Translations under genes and position numbers: made by a program
Shown: positions 27,901 to 35,700 of the stretch, one piece after another
Layout of the letters: every line of letters begins with the position of its first letter
Position numbering within the stretch: position 1 is the first letter of the stretch
Assembly (NCBI RefSeq): GCF_003477885.1
Contig: NZ_QUEE01000002.1
Coordinates: 248,001-312,000, forward strand
Direction of reading: 5' to 3'
Source of the DNA: Lachnotalea sp. AF33-28
GTDB lineage: Bacteria; Bacillota; Clostridia; Lachnospirales; Lachnospiraceae
Length of the DNA stretch: 64,000 nt
The notes under the pieces: model-generated
The model's database searches: none
Told to the model about the DNA's origin: nothing
The model's input: the letters and a program-made list of their open reading frames with translations, nothing else

Positions 27901-27974
27901 ATCCGGCGAAAAATCCGGATACGGAACTGGGCAGAGTGAGAGAGGAGATTCTCACCATTCAATCTCAGAGATAG
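24969..27974 (+). CDS. membrane GGDEF-EAL protein (cyclic di-GMP synthesis/hydrolysis)
   Basis: 1001 residues. Order: transmembrane helix (about 8-30), large extracytoplasmic Cache-like sensor (about 31-365), second helix (about 372-395), HAMP-like linker, PAS-like region (about 460-560), GGDEF domain (about 565-735), EAL domain (about 745-990). The GGDEF signature reads SGDEF, a tolerated variant, and no RxxD inhibition site precedes it. The EAL domain keeps the key residues: YEALMRP, Asn in LFLN, Glu in ELTEEE, LDDFG, IKVD and AEGVET. Phosphodiesterase activity is therefore likely; cyclase activity is possible. The gene immediately follows a solute-binding lipoprotein, and its 3' end overlaps the converging ABC ATPase gene by 23 bases. 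Confidence 0.92.
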   Translation: MRKKTSILKKMLIPMLLVMAVQFALLYLVVIRGGLLNELQVNAFDIFEGKVTSQRNRLQNDMLQRWSNLESCVLSIQSKTKAYLDEKEKSTEDLAVGDPLTETLLADLSEDLIYLLRRNSVTGAFLILDGDREDIKSGLYFRDQEPAYSSVDNSDLLAERGPAEVIRSQGIPMDSLWYPTFTFGEDGEDEEAGSYFYGPFLAAQEQGSDNYKDFGYWYGPFYLNQDTASDSYPILTYSVPITDDEGKAYAVLGVEMSTTYLKSTMIQSELSNIGQGGYLLAASYQSQEQEDGSLNCSIVMQDGSYLRSILGDSKELSLKKVEGQTNVYTLDCENSMNQTVYANVQTLTLYDSNTPFVKDRWMIIGIVSKGELLGFASRFQQLMLMGSLVTFTIGILGIVVVSRKISKPMFTLMTQVRNANPEKNLKLEKLHISEIDELSEAIENLSYRVADESQKLSTILEMVGVSVGAFEYNPALSREVFCTDALFSILHMEELKTESNYVDPAGFQKAWHKIREYLRERSEDGTVYLYEFQSDGKPCWVRMQMHVEGDVFLGVATDVTREILEKHRIEHDRDFDLLTNIYNRRAFYNSAKKLFRDPDKLKTAAMIMIDLDNLKMINDKYGHDYGDEYIREAAATVRRHVNDRMLFARLSGDEFILLIYGYESQDEIWKLCDEIQEALHTARIYFPDYTSTSISASAGIAWYPMDASDYERLLRFADFAMYMVKRNGKGRFTEFNIESYNQEAYQLQCQKELDMILEREALEYHFQPIVDAVTGEIFGYEALMRPQTDNIQNPAELLALARVRSQLDQLEILTFFKSMEYFCQLPISGGTCCLFLNSIANQCMAKEDWERFEERYKAYLSRIVIELTEEERSDSDYTNTKRNITKQWGGGIALDDFGVGYNGETVLLETVPDYIKVDMSIVRNIDTDPDRLHILKNLVSYCKARNIRVIAEGVETRAEMEALIRADIDYLQGFYLAHPAKNPDTELGRVREEILTIQSQR

Positions 27975-28653
27975 GGGTAGGATGGCCGTTCACTTTTGCG
28001 CTGCCGGCCTTGCCGTTTTTAAAATGTATGACTTTATCGGCCATAGGGGCCAGAGCGGAGTTATGTGTGATGATAACGACCGTCATCCCCTCTTTGCGGC
28101 AGGTGTCCTGGAGCAGCTGCAGGATCTGTTTTCCGGTGTTGTAATCCAGGGCGCCTGTGGGCTCGTCACAGAGCAGCAGCTTCGGATTTTTTGCGATGGC
28201 CCTTGCGATGGAGACACGCTGCTGTTCGCCGCCGGACAGCTGGGAGGGGAAGTTTTGGAGGCGTTTTTCCAAACCTACTTTTTTAAGAACGTCTGCGGCA
28301 TCCAGAGAATTCTTACAGATCTGAGAAGCGAGCTCCACATTTTCGACCGCTGTCAGGTTGGGAACCAGATTATAAAACTGAAATACGAATCCGATATCCT
28401 CTCTGCGGTAACGGATCAGCTCCTTTTTCCCAAGTGCTGTAACTTCTTTGCCATCTACAAACACCTTGCCGGAGGTGGCGGTATCCATGCCTCCCAGGAT
28501 ATTCAGCGCAGTGGTCTTGCCGGCCCCGCTGGCGCCGACGATGATCACCAGTTCGCCTTTATCTATGGAGAAGCTGGCCTGGTCCAGCGCTCTGATTTTA
28601 ACTTCCCCCATCTGATATTCCTTAACCACATCCTGAAATTCAATATATGCCAT
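27952..28653 (-). CDS. ABC transporter ATP-binding protein (MacB/LolD type)
   Basis: 233 residues. Walker A is GASGAGKTT (about 40-48), the signature is LSGGEQQR (about 142), Walker B is LLCDEPTGALD (about 162), and the switch His is in VVIITHN. The ATG at 28653 has GGGGAG eight bases upstream; the longer frame to 28710 has no site. No permease is adjacent. It is separated by about 14 kb from the HlyD/MacB-like genes, whose missing ATPase it could supply, but that is speculation. The 3' end overlaps the GGDEF-EAL gene tail to tail. Confidence 0.92.
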   Translation of the reverse strand: MAYIEFQDVVKEYQMGEVKIRALDQASFSIDKGELVIIVGASGAGKTTALNILGGMDTATSGKVFVDGKEVTALGKKELIRYRREDIGFVFQFYNLVPNLTAVENVELASQICKNSLDAADVLKKVGLEKRLQNFPSQLSGGEQQRVSIARAIAKNPKLLLCDEPTGALDYNTGKQILQLLQDTCRKEGMTVVIITHNSALAPMADKVIHFKNGKAGSAKVNGHPTPISEIEW

Positions 28654-28800
28654 TAAAAAGACTCCCCTTCCTTTTGGTTTTTTGTGGGATAAATAAGTAA
28701 AACATAGCATGGCTTCGGGCGTTTGTCAATGTTCACAGTCGGATGCAATCGGGTAATTTCTGTGAATATTTTATAAACTGGATGTGAAGTGAAAAACCAC

Positions 28801-28849
28801 ACCTGCCCTCTCATACGCTGCTTTATCGGCAGCGTGTGAACAGTAACAA
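28801..28849. repeat. dispersed palindromic repeat, copy 2 (right arm only)
   Basis: CTCTCATACGCTGCTTTATC followed by GGCAGCG and GTGAACAGTAAC matches the right arms of copies 1, 3 and 4. No matching left arm is present, so this copy is truncated. It lies between the ABC ATPase and the ABC-F promoter. Confidence 0.65.
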
Positions 28850-28885
28850 CTGTTACTTTTAAATTAGTGAAAGCTGATCCGGGCC

Positions 28886-28914
28886 TTGACGGATGGATGA
28901 TTCTATATTATGAT
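28886..28914 (+). promoter_or_regulatory. promoter of the ABC-F leader transcript
   Basis: -35 TTGACG (28886-28891), 17-base spacer, -10 TATGAT (28909-28914). The start of transcription is expected near 28921, about 390 bases before the ABC-F start codon. Confidence 0.7.
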
Positions 28915-28959
28915 AGAAAAAATGCAGATATTAAACGGATGAAAGATGAGGGTGAAAGG

Positions 28960-28983
28960 ATGTATCGTACTGTCGCTTGCTAA
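28960..28983 (+). CDS. putative 7-residue leader peptide MYRTVAC
   Basis: ATG followed by six sense codons and TAA, preceded by GAGGG at 7 bases, about 40 bases into the predicted transcript. Short leader peptides whose translation is stalled by ribosome-targeting antibiotics commonly control ABC-F genes. Here the role is inferred from position, ribosome site and the downstream terminator. Confidence 0.5.
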   Translation: MYRTVAC

Positions 28984-29160
28984 GTCAACTAAATATTCCA
29001 CAATAACAGGTTGCGCGGACAAGCCGCGTCTGTTTGCGACGGATGGGCAGGATAGTACGGATTTTTTACTGAATATGCAGATACCTCATATCACGAAGGC
29101 TCTTTAAAGCGTGTGCTTTATAGGTGAAGTGAATTACAGAGCGTATACGATACAGTTTAT

Positions 29161-29190
29161 ACCGTAGGATGATTCCTGCGGTGTTTTTTG
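29161..29190 (+). terminator. attenuator terminator upstream of the ABC-F gene
   Basis: A 9-bp stem, ACCGTAGGA with TCCTGCGGT (one wobble pair), has loop TGAT and is followed by GTTTTTTG. It lies between the leader peptide and the ABC-F start, with no gene of its own to end. Upstream sequence (GTATAC...TATACC) could form a competing fold. Confidence 0.7.
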
Positions 29191-29310
29191 TTTCATGGGA
29201 AAGACCTCCGAACGGGATTCTTTCTTGCTCAATAGGAAAATACGATCTATTGAACAAAAAATGCTCCGCCCACACCGTCGATGATAATAATTACTTAAAG
29301 GAGGGTTCAT

Positions 29311-30945
29311 ATGTCACAGATCCGAGTAACAGATCTCACATTTTGCTATGAGGGATCGTATGATAATATTTTTGAAAACGTCTCCTTCCAGATCGATACG
29401 GACTGGAAGCTGGGATTCATCGGACGCAACGGAAGGGGGAAAACCACCTTTTTAAAGCTGCTGATGGGAGAACTGGAGTATCGGGGCAGCATCAGCTCCA
29501 GCGTGAAATTTGACTATTTTCCGCTGCAGATTTCAGATGAGCGGCTAAGAACGCTGGATCAGATCAAGGATTGGATTGCGCCTTACCGCAGCTGGGAAGC
29601 GGTGCTGGACCGTTTTACGGAAACTGAAAGGGGCGAGAAAACCGCATCGACAGGCGCAGAACCGGATACAGAAGCTGCGCGCAGGCAGCAGGAACGCCTG
29701 CTGGAGGAATACAGCAGAGTATTGGAACTGTATCTGGCTCATGACGGATATGCGATAGAAGAGCGCATAAAGAAAGAAACGGCATCCCTGGGAATCCGGG
29801 AGGAGGCTCTTTATCGTCCGGTGGGCACCTTAAGCTATGGGGAACAGACTAAGATCATGCTGGCATCCCTTTTCCTGAAGACCAATTATTTTCTGCTGAT
29901 TGACGAGCCGACAAATCACCTTGATGCGGATGGGAGAGCGCAGCTGGCGGACTATATGAAACGGAAGAAGGGCTTCATTCTGGTCTCTCATGACCGGTAC
30001 TTTCTGAATCAGGTCATTGACCATGTGCTGTCCCTAAACAGGTGCAGCATACAGCTGCAGAAAGGTAATTTTGATTCATGGAAGCAGAATAAGGATCAGG
30101 AGGATGAAAGCCAGCTGGATCAAAATCTGCATTTGAAAAAAGAAATCCGAAGAATGGAGGAGGCATTCCGCCGGACAAAGGGGTGGTCGGATAAGATTGA
30201 GGACAGCAAGATCGGCACCCATGCTGCGGACCGCGGAGCGATCGGAGCCCAGTCAGCCAGGATGATGAAGCGGGCAAAGGTGCTGGAACGAAGGCAGGAG
30301 AAAGCGTTAGAGGATAAACAGGGGCTGCTGCACGATATCGAACAGACACCGGATTTGAAGATGAATCTTATGGAGTATCCGAAGCGTAAGCTATTAGAGG
30401 CTGAAGAACTATGCATTTATTATGGAGATCGGAGGGCGGCGGGGCCGGTGAGCTTTCAGCTGGAACAGGGGGAACGCGTTGTCCTTACAGGTCCCAACGG
30501 ATGCGGTAAATCCAGCATACTGAAACTGATTCTGGGGGAGGAACTGCGCCATACCGGCCGTCTGACATGCGGCAGCGGACTGGTGATTAACTATGTCTCT
30601 CAGGACACATCCTTTCTGAAAGGCTCCCTAAGGGAATATGTGGCGGCAGAGAGGCTGGATGAGACGACGTTTAAAACGGTTTTGAGGCAGCTGGATTTCG
30701 GAAGGGAGCAGTTCGAAAAAAATATGGAGGATTTCAGCAGCGGGCAGAAAAAAAAGGTCCTGCTGGCCCGGAGCCTGGTGCGGCCCGCACATCTGTTCGT
30801 ATGGGATGAGCCGCTCAATTATGTGGATATATTTTCACGCATACAGCTGGAGGAGCTGATTCTCCGGTATCAGCCCACGATTTTGATTGTGGAGCATGAC
30901 CGAATGTTTGCCGAGAATGTGGCTACAAAATTTGTCAGACTATAG
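29311..30945 (+). CDS. ABC-F family ATPase, Lsa/CplR-like ribosomal protection protein
   Basis: 544 residues, two ABC domains and no membrane segment. Domain 1 has Walker A GRNGRGKTT (about 38-46), signature LSYGEQTK (about 174) and Walker B LLIDEPTNHLD. A charged interdomain linker (about 250-355) is the antibiotic-resistance/P-site-tRNA-contacting region of the family. Domain 2 has GPNGCGKSS, FSSGQKKK and VWDEPLNYVD. The opening (WKLGFIGRNGRGKTTFLKLL) is close to Lsa-type proteins, which dislodge lincosamides, streptogramin A and pleuromutilins from the ribosome. GGAGG precedes the ATG. The leader peptide and terminator upstream suggest drug-inducible attenuation. The resistance spectrum cannot be read from sequence. 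Confidence 0.87.
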   Translation: MSQIRVTDLTFCYEGSYDNIFENVSFQIDTDWKLGFIGRNGRGKTTFLKLLMGELEYRGSISSSVKFDYFPLQISDERLRTLDQIKDWIAPYRSWEAVLDRFTETERGEKTASTGAEPDTEAARRQQERLLEEYSRVLELYLAHDGYAIEERIKKETASLGIREEALYRPVGTLSYGEQTKIMLASLFLKTNYFLLIDEPTNHLDADGRAQLADYMKRKKGFILVSHDRYFLNQVIDHVLSLNRCSIQLQKGNFDSWKQNKDQEDESQLDQNLHLKKEIRRMEEAFRRTKGWSDKIEDSKIGTHAADRGAIGAQSARMMKRAKVLERRQEKALEDKQGLLHDIEQTPDLKMNLMEYPKRKLLEAEELCIYYGDRRAAGPVSFQLEQGERVVLTGPNGCGKSSILKLILGEELRHTGRLTCGSGLVINYVSQDTSFLKGSLREYVAAERLDETTFKTVLRQLDFGREQFEKNMEDFSSGQKKKVLLARSLVRPAHLFVWDEPLNYVDIFSRIQLEELILRYQPTILIVEHDRMFAENVATKFVRL

Positions 30946-31108
30946 TGAGGACGAATTAAATAATAGTAACAGTTCAGACGGCGGAAATATTCGTATATCC
31001 TGCCTTTTCTGTTGCATAATCAGATATGCAGAACTATACTATAAGTAAAGATAAGCGAATATCCATGCTCACAGGAGCATGTGATATCCTATGGAAGGAG
31101 GCCAAATG

Positions 31109-33228
31109 ATGAATCTGACATTTTTAACTCCGCTTGGATCCATAGCTGCTTTATTGTTCGCTTTATATCTGACAGCAAAGGTGTTGAAGGCTGATAAGGG
31201 GTCAAAGGAGGTACAGGATATCTCCGGTGCTGTAAGGAAGGGTGCGAATGCCTATCTGAAGAGACAGTATAAGGGCGTTGCATTTTTCTTTGCCGCGATG
31301 TTTATTGTCTTGATCGTGCTCGCCTGTACCGGGCTGGTGACAGTGTTTGTCCCGGCGGCCTTTCTGACAGGCGGCTTTTTCTCCGGCCTTTCGGGCTTTA
31401 TCGGCATGAAGATCGCAACGGCGGCCAACTGCAGAACGGCCGCAGCCGCACAGAGGAGCTTGAACGGAGGTTTGAAGGTGGCTTTTCATGCCGGCGCGGT
31501 GATGGGGTTTGTGGTGGTAGGTCTGGGGCTTTTGGACATCTCCATCTGGTTCTTTTTCCTGAAGTACTGGTATTCCAATCCGGCCCATCTGGTGCTGGAA
31601 GCAGGCCAGTCTTTGGAAAATGCTCAGATCCGTTCCATTACATCTGCGATGCTCACTTTTGGCATGGGCGCTTCCAGTATGGCGCTGTTTGCCAGGGTGG
31701 GAGGGGGGATATTCACAAAGGCTGCGGATGTGGGGGCCGATCTGGTAGGAAAGGTGGAGATCGGCATCCCGGAGGATGATCCCAGAAATCCTGCGGTGAT
31801 TGCGGATAACGTTGGTGATAATGTGGGGGATGTGGCCGGCATGGGGGCGGACCTGTATGAATCTTATGTGGGGTCTGTGATATCCACGGCCGCGCTGGCC
31901 GCGGCTGCAGGACTGGGCTTTAACGGTGTGATGATACCGATGGTGCTGGCGGCCATAGGCATTTTAGCCTCGATCATCGGATCCTTTTTCGTAAGGACAA
32001 AAGAAGGTGCGGATCAGAAACAGCTTTTGGGCGCGCTGCGGCATGGCGTCTGGATCAGCGGGCTGCTGATCGCGGCAGCGGCGTACTTCCTAATCCGATT
32101 CGGCTTAGGCAGCGGGTACAACGGCGTATACTTTGCTGTACTTTCGGGGCTTGCTGCAGGGGTGCTGATCGGACTTTCCACCGAATATTTTACCTCGGAT
32201 TCTTACCGGCCCACGAGAAAACTGGCAAAATCAGCGCTCACAGGTCCGGGAACGACCATTATCAGCGGGCTTTCATTGGGTATGCTCTCAGCGGCGGTGC
32301 CCATACTGATCATTGCCGCTTCGGTCCTGGTGAGTTATTTCGCCGCGGGAGGCGGAGCATCTTATAATATGGGACTGTATGGAATCGGGTTGTCGGCGGT
32401 GGGTATGCTTTCCACACTGGGCATCACACTGGCGACGGATGCTTATGGGCCGATTGCCGATAATGCCGGCGGCATCGCGGAAATGGCTCTCATATGGGGG
32501 AAGAGGTGAGAACGCGCACGGATGCGCTGGACTCATTGGGAAATACAACAGCGGCCACCGGAAAGGGCTTTGCGATCGGTTCGGCCGCGCTGACCGCGCT
32601 GGCTCTGATCGCTTCCTATGTGGAGCAGGTAAAGGTGCTTAGGCCAGATGCTGCGTTTAATCTGTCGGTTACCAATCCTCCGGTACTGATCGGACTTTTT
32701 ATCGGCGGCATGCTCCCGTTTTTGTTTGCCGCTCTTACAATGGATTCCGTAGGGAGAGTGGCTCAGTCCATCGTATTGGAGGTGCGGAGACAGTTCAGGG
32801 AAATCGCCGGACTGATGGAAGGCAGGTCAGACCCTGATTATGAGAAGTGTGTGGATATCTGTACCAAATCCGCACAGAAAGAGATGCTGCTGCCTGCGGT
32901 TACGGCGGTGGCGGCACCGATCATCACCGGACTGATCCTGGGTGTGAACGGTGTGGTGGGCATGCTGGCCGGAGCGGCAGTCACCGGCTTTCTGCTGGCT
33001 GTGGTGATGGCCAATGCCGGCGGTGCCTGGGATAATGCAAAGAAATTCATCGAGAAGGGAGAGTATGGAGGCAAAGGCAGCGAAGCCCATAAAGCAGCGG
33101 TGGTGGGGGACACTGTCGGCGATCCATTTAAGGATACTTCCGGACCTTCCATCAATATTCTGATGAAACTGCTCTCTATGGTTTCTATTGTATTTGCAGG
33201 ATTCATTCTTTCATTTTCGATACTTTAA
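31109..33228 (+). pseudogene. hppA: membrane-bound ion-pumping pyrophosphatase, frameshifted
   Basis: Together the two parts make a full membrane pyrophosphatase with about 16 predicted helices, which hydrolyses pyrophosphate to pump H+ or Na+. Part 1 (31109-32509) contains the substrate region ADVGADLVGKVEIGIPEDDP and DNVGDNVGDVAGMGADLYES. Part 2 (32494-33228) has GNTTAATGKGFAIG, whose Ala/Gly pattern is that of K+-dependent enzymes, and VVGDTVGDPFKDTSGPS. At 32486-32493 the sequence GCTCTCAT fits GCTCAT plus a duplicated CT. Removing CT joins AEM to AHMGEEVR with normal family spacing. AAGGAGG lies 7 bases before the ATG at 31109; an ATG at 31106 is also possible. The break could be a real mutation or a sequencing/assembly error. 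Confidence 0.88.
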
Positions 33229-33318
33229 TGATATAATATGTCAGGGATTGCAGTATTTATATCCCGGCATAAATCCTGGAAGAACTCCCCCCACGGATTC
33301 CTCCTGATTTATGAATGC

Positions 33319-33358
33319 AGGCCGGCGCCGGCTGATCCGTCATCAGGCGCCGGCCTTT
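33319..33358 (+). terminator. rho-independent terminator after hppA
   Basis: A perfect 11-bp stem, AGGCCGGCGCC with GGCGCCGGCCT, and a 16-base loop, ending in TTTAT. Confidence 0.7.
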
Positions 33359-33439
33359 ATGTATTATAGAAGGATGAGAGTGGCAGGGTTTGTGGCAGCT
33401 GCCATCAGCCGGAGCGTGATGAAACAGCAGAATCAGCAC

Positions 33440-33468
33440 TTGACAGCGCGTCCGGATCCAATTAGTAT
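33440..33468 (+). promoter_or_regulatory. promoter of the esterase gene
   Basis: Consensus -35 TTGACA (33440-33445), 17-base spacer, -10 TAGTAT (33463-33468). It leaves an untranslated leader of about 115 bases. Confidence 0.65.
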
Positions 33469-33590
33469 ATGTATTATTGAAGGCACTGCCGGATAAAAAT
33501 GCGTATCCGGACCGAAAGCCTGCAGGCGCCTGCCGATGCGGCGGCCTGCAAGCATGCTGAGCGCTTCGCAGCGCAGAATAAAGGTGCAGG

Positions 33591-34430
33591 ATGAAACTGA
33601 TTAGAGAGAATATGAAAGTAAGAGAAGACGGCAAAGCGGCGGAATTAATCGGGTATTTGCCGGACGATATTTTTAAGGGGGAAGGAAAGGGGAGGCTTAG
33701 GCCGGCAGTTCTGGTGATACCGGGGGGCGGCTATGCTTTTGTATCCGACCGGGAGAAGGAACCGGTGGCGCTTATGTTTGCCGGGCGGGGTATATGCGCG
33801 TTTACTTTGGATTACAGTGTGGCGCCGGATGCGGTATTTCCGCAGTCACTGTGTGAAGCGCTTTTGGCGCTTGCCTTTATCCGTGAACATGCGGAAGAAT
33901 ATGGGATCGATCCGGCCAATATAGCCATCTGCGGTTTTTCGGCAGGGGGCCATCTGGCGGCCAGCACCGCGTGTTTCTGGAACCATCCCATAGTTCGGGA
34001 AGCGGTCGGTGACCGGACCAAAAACTGCAGGCCGGATAAAGTGATGCTCGGTTACCCAGTCATAACCAGCGGGCCGAAGGCTCATGAGGGATCTTTTGAA
34101 AATCTGCTGGGCAGCCGCTGTCAGGATCCTGCGGTGAGAGAGCTTGTATCTCTGGAGAAGCAGGTAACAGAGGATTTTCCTCCGGTACTGATCTGGCATA
34201 CCTTTGAGGATGCGACCGTGCCTGTGGAAAACAGCCTGCTCTTTGCACAGGCGCTGACAGAACATAAGGTTCCTGTGGAGCTGCATATCTTTCCGCATGG
34301 AAGCCATGGCCTTTCCCTGGGAAATTATCTGGTATATCCTGACTGGAAGTATGAGGATGTGCATGAGAGCGCGAAATGGTTTGAGCATGCGGTAGACTTT
34401 GCGTTTGCCGGGAGCGTTTACAGCAGATAG
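33591..34430 (+). CDS. alpha/beta hydrolase, acetyl-esterase-like
   Basis: 279 residues, cytosolic, alpha/beta-hydrolase fold of the BD-FAE/acetyl-xylan-esterase-like type. The oxyanion segment PGGGYAFVSDRE is near 44-55. The nucleophile Ser is in GFSAGGHLA (about 122), the acid Asp in HTFEDATVP (about 206) and the His in HGSHGLSLG (about 240). Such enzymes remove acetyl groups from plant oligosaccharides after import. It has its own promoter and a small Cys-rich protein gene downstream. Confidence 0.9.
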   Translation: MKLIRENMKVREDGKAAELIGYLPDDIFKGEGKGRLRPAVLVIPGGGYAFVSDREKEPVALMFAGRGICAFTLDYSVAPDAVFPQSLCEALLALAFIREHAEEYGIDPANIAICGFSAGGHLAASTACFWNHPIVREAVGDRTKNCRPDKVMLGYPVITSGPKAHEGSFENLLGSRCQDPAVRELVSLEKQVTEDFPPVLIWHTFEDATVPVENSLLFAQALTEHKVPVELHIFPHGSHGLSLGNYLVYPDWKYEDVHESAKWFEHAVDFAFAGSVYSR

Positions 34431-34522
34431 TGCTGTGCATATAAATGGGCAGAAACGACACGCCGGTGAGAATCGGAATCAGGTTCGGGCAGATGACTTA
34501 GACTGTATGGAGGAATAAAAAT

Positions 34523-34699
34523 ATGACCCCACAGGACAGCGGTATAAAATGTCCCTGTAAAAGACTAAAGTGTGAACGCTATGGCGACTGTGAGGCCTGT
34601 ATGGCACACCATCATGCGCCTAAAAAGAAACTGCTGACTGCCTGTGAGCGTCTGCGCGCGAAAGAAGAGCGGAAAAGAACCGCCGGTAAGCAAAAATAG
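34523..34699 (+). CDS. small cysteine-rich protein, function unknown
   Basis: 58 residues. Spaced Cys/His residues are in KCPCKRLKCERYGDCEACM and AHHHAPKK, followed by a basic tail. GGAGG stands 10 bases before the ATG. The CxC-x4-C-x5-C-x2-C and His pattern suggests a metal (zinc) or Fe-S knuckle. I recall similar short unannotated proteins in Clostridia, but no function is known. Confidence 0.7.
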   Translation: MTPQDSGIKCPCKRLKCERYGDCEACMAHHHAPKKKLLTACERLRAKEERKRTAGKQK

Positions 34700-34732
34700 G
34701 TATTAGTAGGAGGATTCCTGGAAAATCGAGGA

Positions 34733-35218
34733 CTATGAATGATCGGCTGCGTCTTCCAGATATTTTACTAAAAACAGGCAGGGATTTGCTTCATCCCAGA
34801 GCAGCGGAAAGACTTCCAGCGGAATAAACCCCATCCGCTTGTAAAATTTCCTCGTCCGCGCATAGTGCTCACTGGCTGCGGAACCATCCAGCGTTTTTAC
34901 GGTGAGATATTTCTGACCGCGGTCCCGGCAGAAGACTTCTGCGCGTGAAACAAGAGCGGTGCCGATCCCCTGCCTGTGAAAGTCTTCGAGTATACCCATC
35001 ACATAGATTTCCGATGTATAGGGATTGTGGACTTTGACAGCCAGAAAGCCGATGGGGCGGGTTCGGTCATATGCGGCATAAAAGGGAAGCCCTGCCGCTT
35101 CCTCAACATACTCAGCGATGGAAGACTCGATGCCGAACCAGTCCGGCAGTTGATGTAAAATACAGCTGCATAGTTCGGATTTTGCTGCGGGATCAGTTAC
35201 TTCGCGGATTTCTATCAT
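34733..35218 (-). CDS. GNAT family N-acetyltransferase
   Basis: 161 residues. Acetyl-CoA-binding motif A is IYVMGILEDFHRQGIGTALV (about 75-94, with the RQGIGT loop), and motif B is FYKRMGFIPLE near the C-terminus. AGGAGG seven bases before the ATG at 35218 decides the start over the ATG at 35242. The acceptor substrate is unknown. Single gene on the minus strand, next to a mosaic region of gene remnants. Confidence 0.9.
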   Translation of the reverse strand: MIEIREVTDPAAKSELCSCILHQLPDWFGIESSIAEYVEEAAGLPFYAAYDRTRPIGFLAVKVHNPYTSEIYVMGILEDFHRQGIGTALVSRAEVFCRDRGQKYLTVKTLDGSAASEHYARTRKFYKRMGFIPLEVFPLLWDEANPCLFLVKYLEDAADHS

Positions 35219-35258
35219 AAAAACACCTCCTGCGTATATCAATGTTTAATGAATTATA

Positions 35259-35399
35259 TCATCCGGGATGAAGTGTTGGCAATAGTGCATTTGCTAAAGC
35301 AAAGGTGCCCTGAATTAGTTCCCATATTTTTTCTGCATCCTTATCACTCATTACAGTAACTGCACCTAAAATTCTCTCTTTTACATTAGACATATTCAT
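35259..35399 (-). CDS. small antitoxin-like protein next to a RelE remnant
   Basis: 46 residues (starts MNMSNVKERILGAVTVMSDK). The start overlaps the stop of the RelE-like remnant by one base (TGATG) and shares its GGAG ribosome site. The arrangement, toxin gene first and then a short acidic helical partner, is that of reverse-order RelE/HigB-type modules. At 46 residues it may be intact or a C-terminally altered antitoxin. Confidence 0.5.
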   Translation of the reverse strand: MNMSNVKERILGAVTVMSDKDAEKIWELIQGTFALANALLPTLHPG

Positions 35400-35542
35400 C
35401 ACACTCCTTTATAAATCTGACCACGATTTCCAATATCTATAATATCGATTATAATACCATTTACATCAAATAATACACGGAAATCACCGACTCTAAGCCG
35501 ATACCCACCAACACCTTGTAATTTTTTTATATCAACAGCAAC
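35399..35542 (-). pseudogene. RelE/ParE-type toxin, 5' truncated
   Basis: The frame VDIKKLQGVGGYRLRVGD through FRVLFD and IIDIGNRGQIYKGV to the stop is the C-terminal half of a RelE-family mRNA interferase. It includes the YRLRVGDFRV core and the final DIGNRGQIY strand. An in-frame stop (TAG) lies immediately upstream at 35543-35545, where the sequence turns into unrelated material, and no start codon is present. The gene is therefore broken at a recombination junction. Confidence 0.7.
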
Positions 35543-35621
35543 CTATGGCAGCGACTATGCCGCGGGCAATAAAAAGACTGGTTGGATTAAGTTGGTGGAT
35601 GGTATGAGAATAGCAGATTGA
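35541..35621 (+). pseudogene. possible lysin/cell-wall-binding protein tail
   Basis: 26 codons ending in TGA encode TYGSDYAAGNKKTGWIK followed by LVDGMRIAD. The segment resembles the end of SH3-like domains in amidases and phage lysins. It starts exactly where the RelE remnant stops and has no start codon. Weak evidence, offered as a remnant only. Confidence 0.3.
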
Positions 35622-35700
35622 GTTACATTGCTTACCATTTGCCTACAAGGCGAAAATTTGGTAGGCAAAGTGTATTTATATAAAAATTCCAGCATGGAAA

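Larger units (their letters stand above)
33229..33590. other. intergenic region before the esterase gene
   Basis: 362 bases without a credible gene. It holds the terminator at 33319-33358, the promoter at 33440-33468, and a GC-rich untranslated leader with small hairpins (GCAGGCGCCTGC, and GCGCTTCGCAGCGC nearby). Confidence 0.6.

Noticed and set aside
29074..29106. 10-codon frame MQIPHITKAL as the ABC-F leader peptide
   Set aside because: It has no ribosome site; the frame at 28960 does and lies nearer the transcript start.
29231..29263. TTGCTCAATAG / CTATTGAACAA inverted repeat before the ABC-F start, as a terminator
   Set aside because: It is followed by A residues on the plus strand and has no T tract on either side in the right orientation; at most part of the leader fold.
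28860..29310. T-box or known riboswitch upstream of the ABC-F gene
   Set aside because: No T-box consensus or other recognisable aptamer core; leader peptide plus attenuator fits better.
30946..31090. A further copy of the palindromic repeat near AATAGTAACAGTTCAG
   Set aside because: Only the first few bases resemble the repeat end and no second arm is found.
32486..32500. Programmed frameshift in hppA
   Set aside because: There is no slippery heptamer or stimulatory structure, and the family is not known for recoding; a CT duplication explains the sequence fully.
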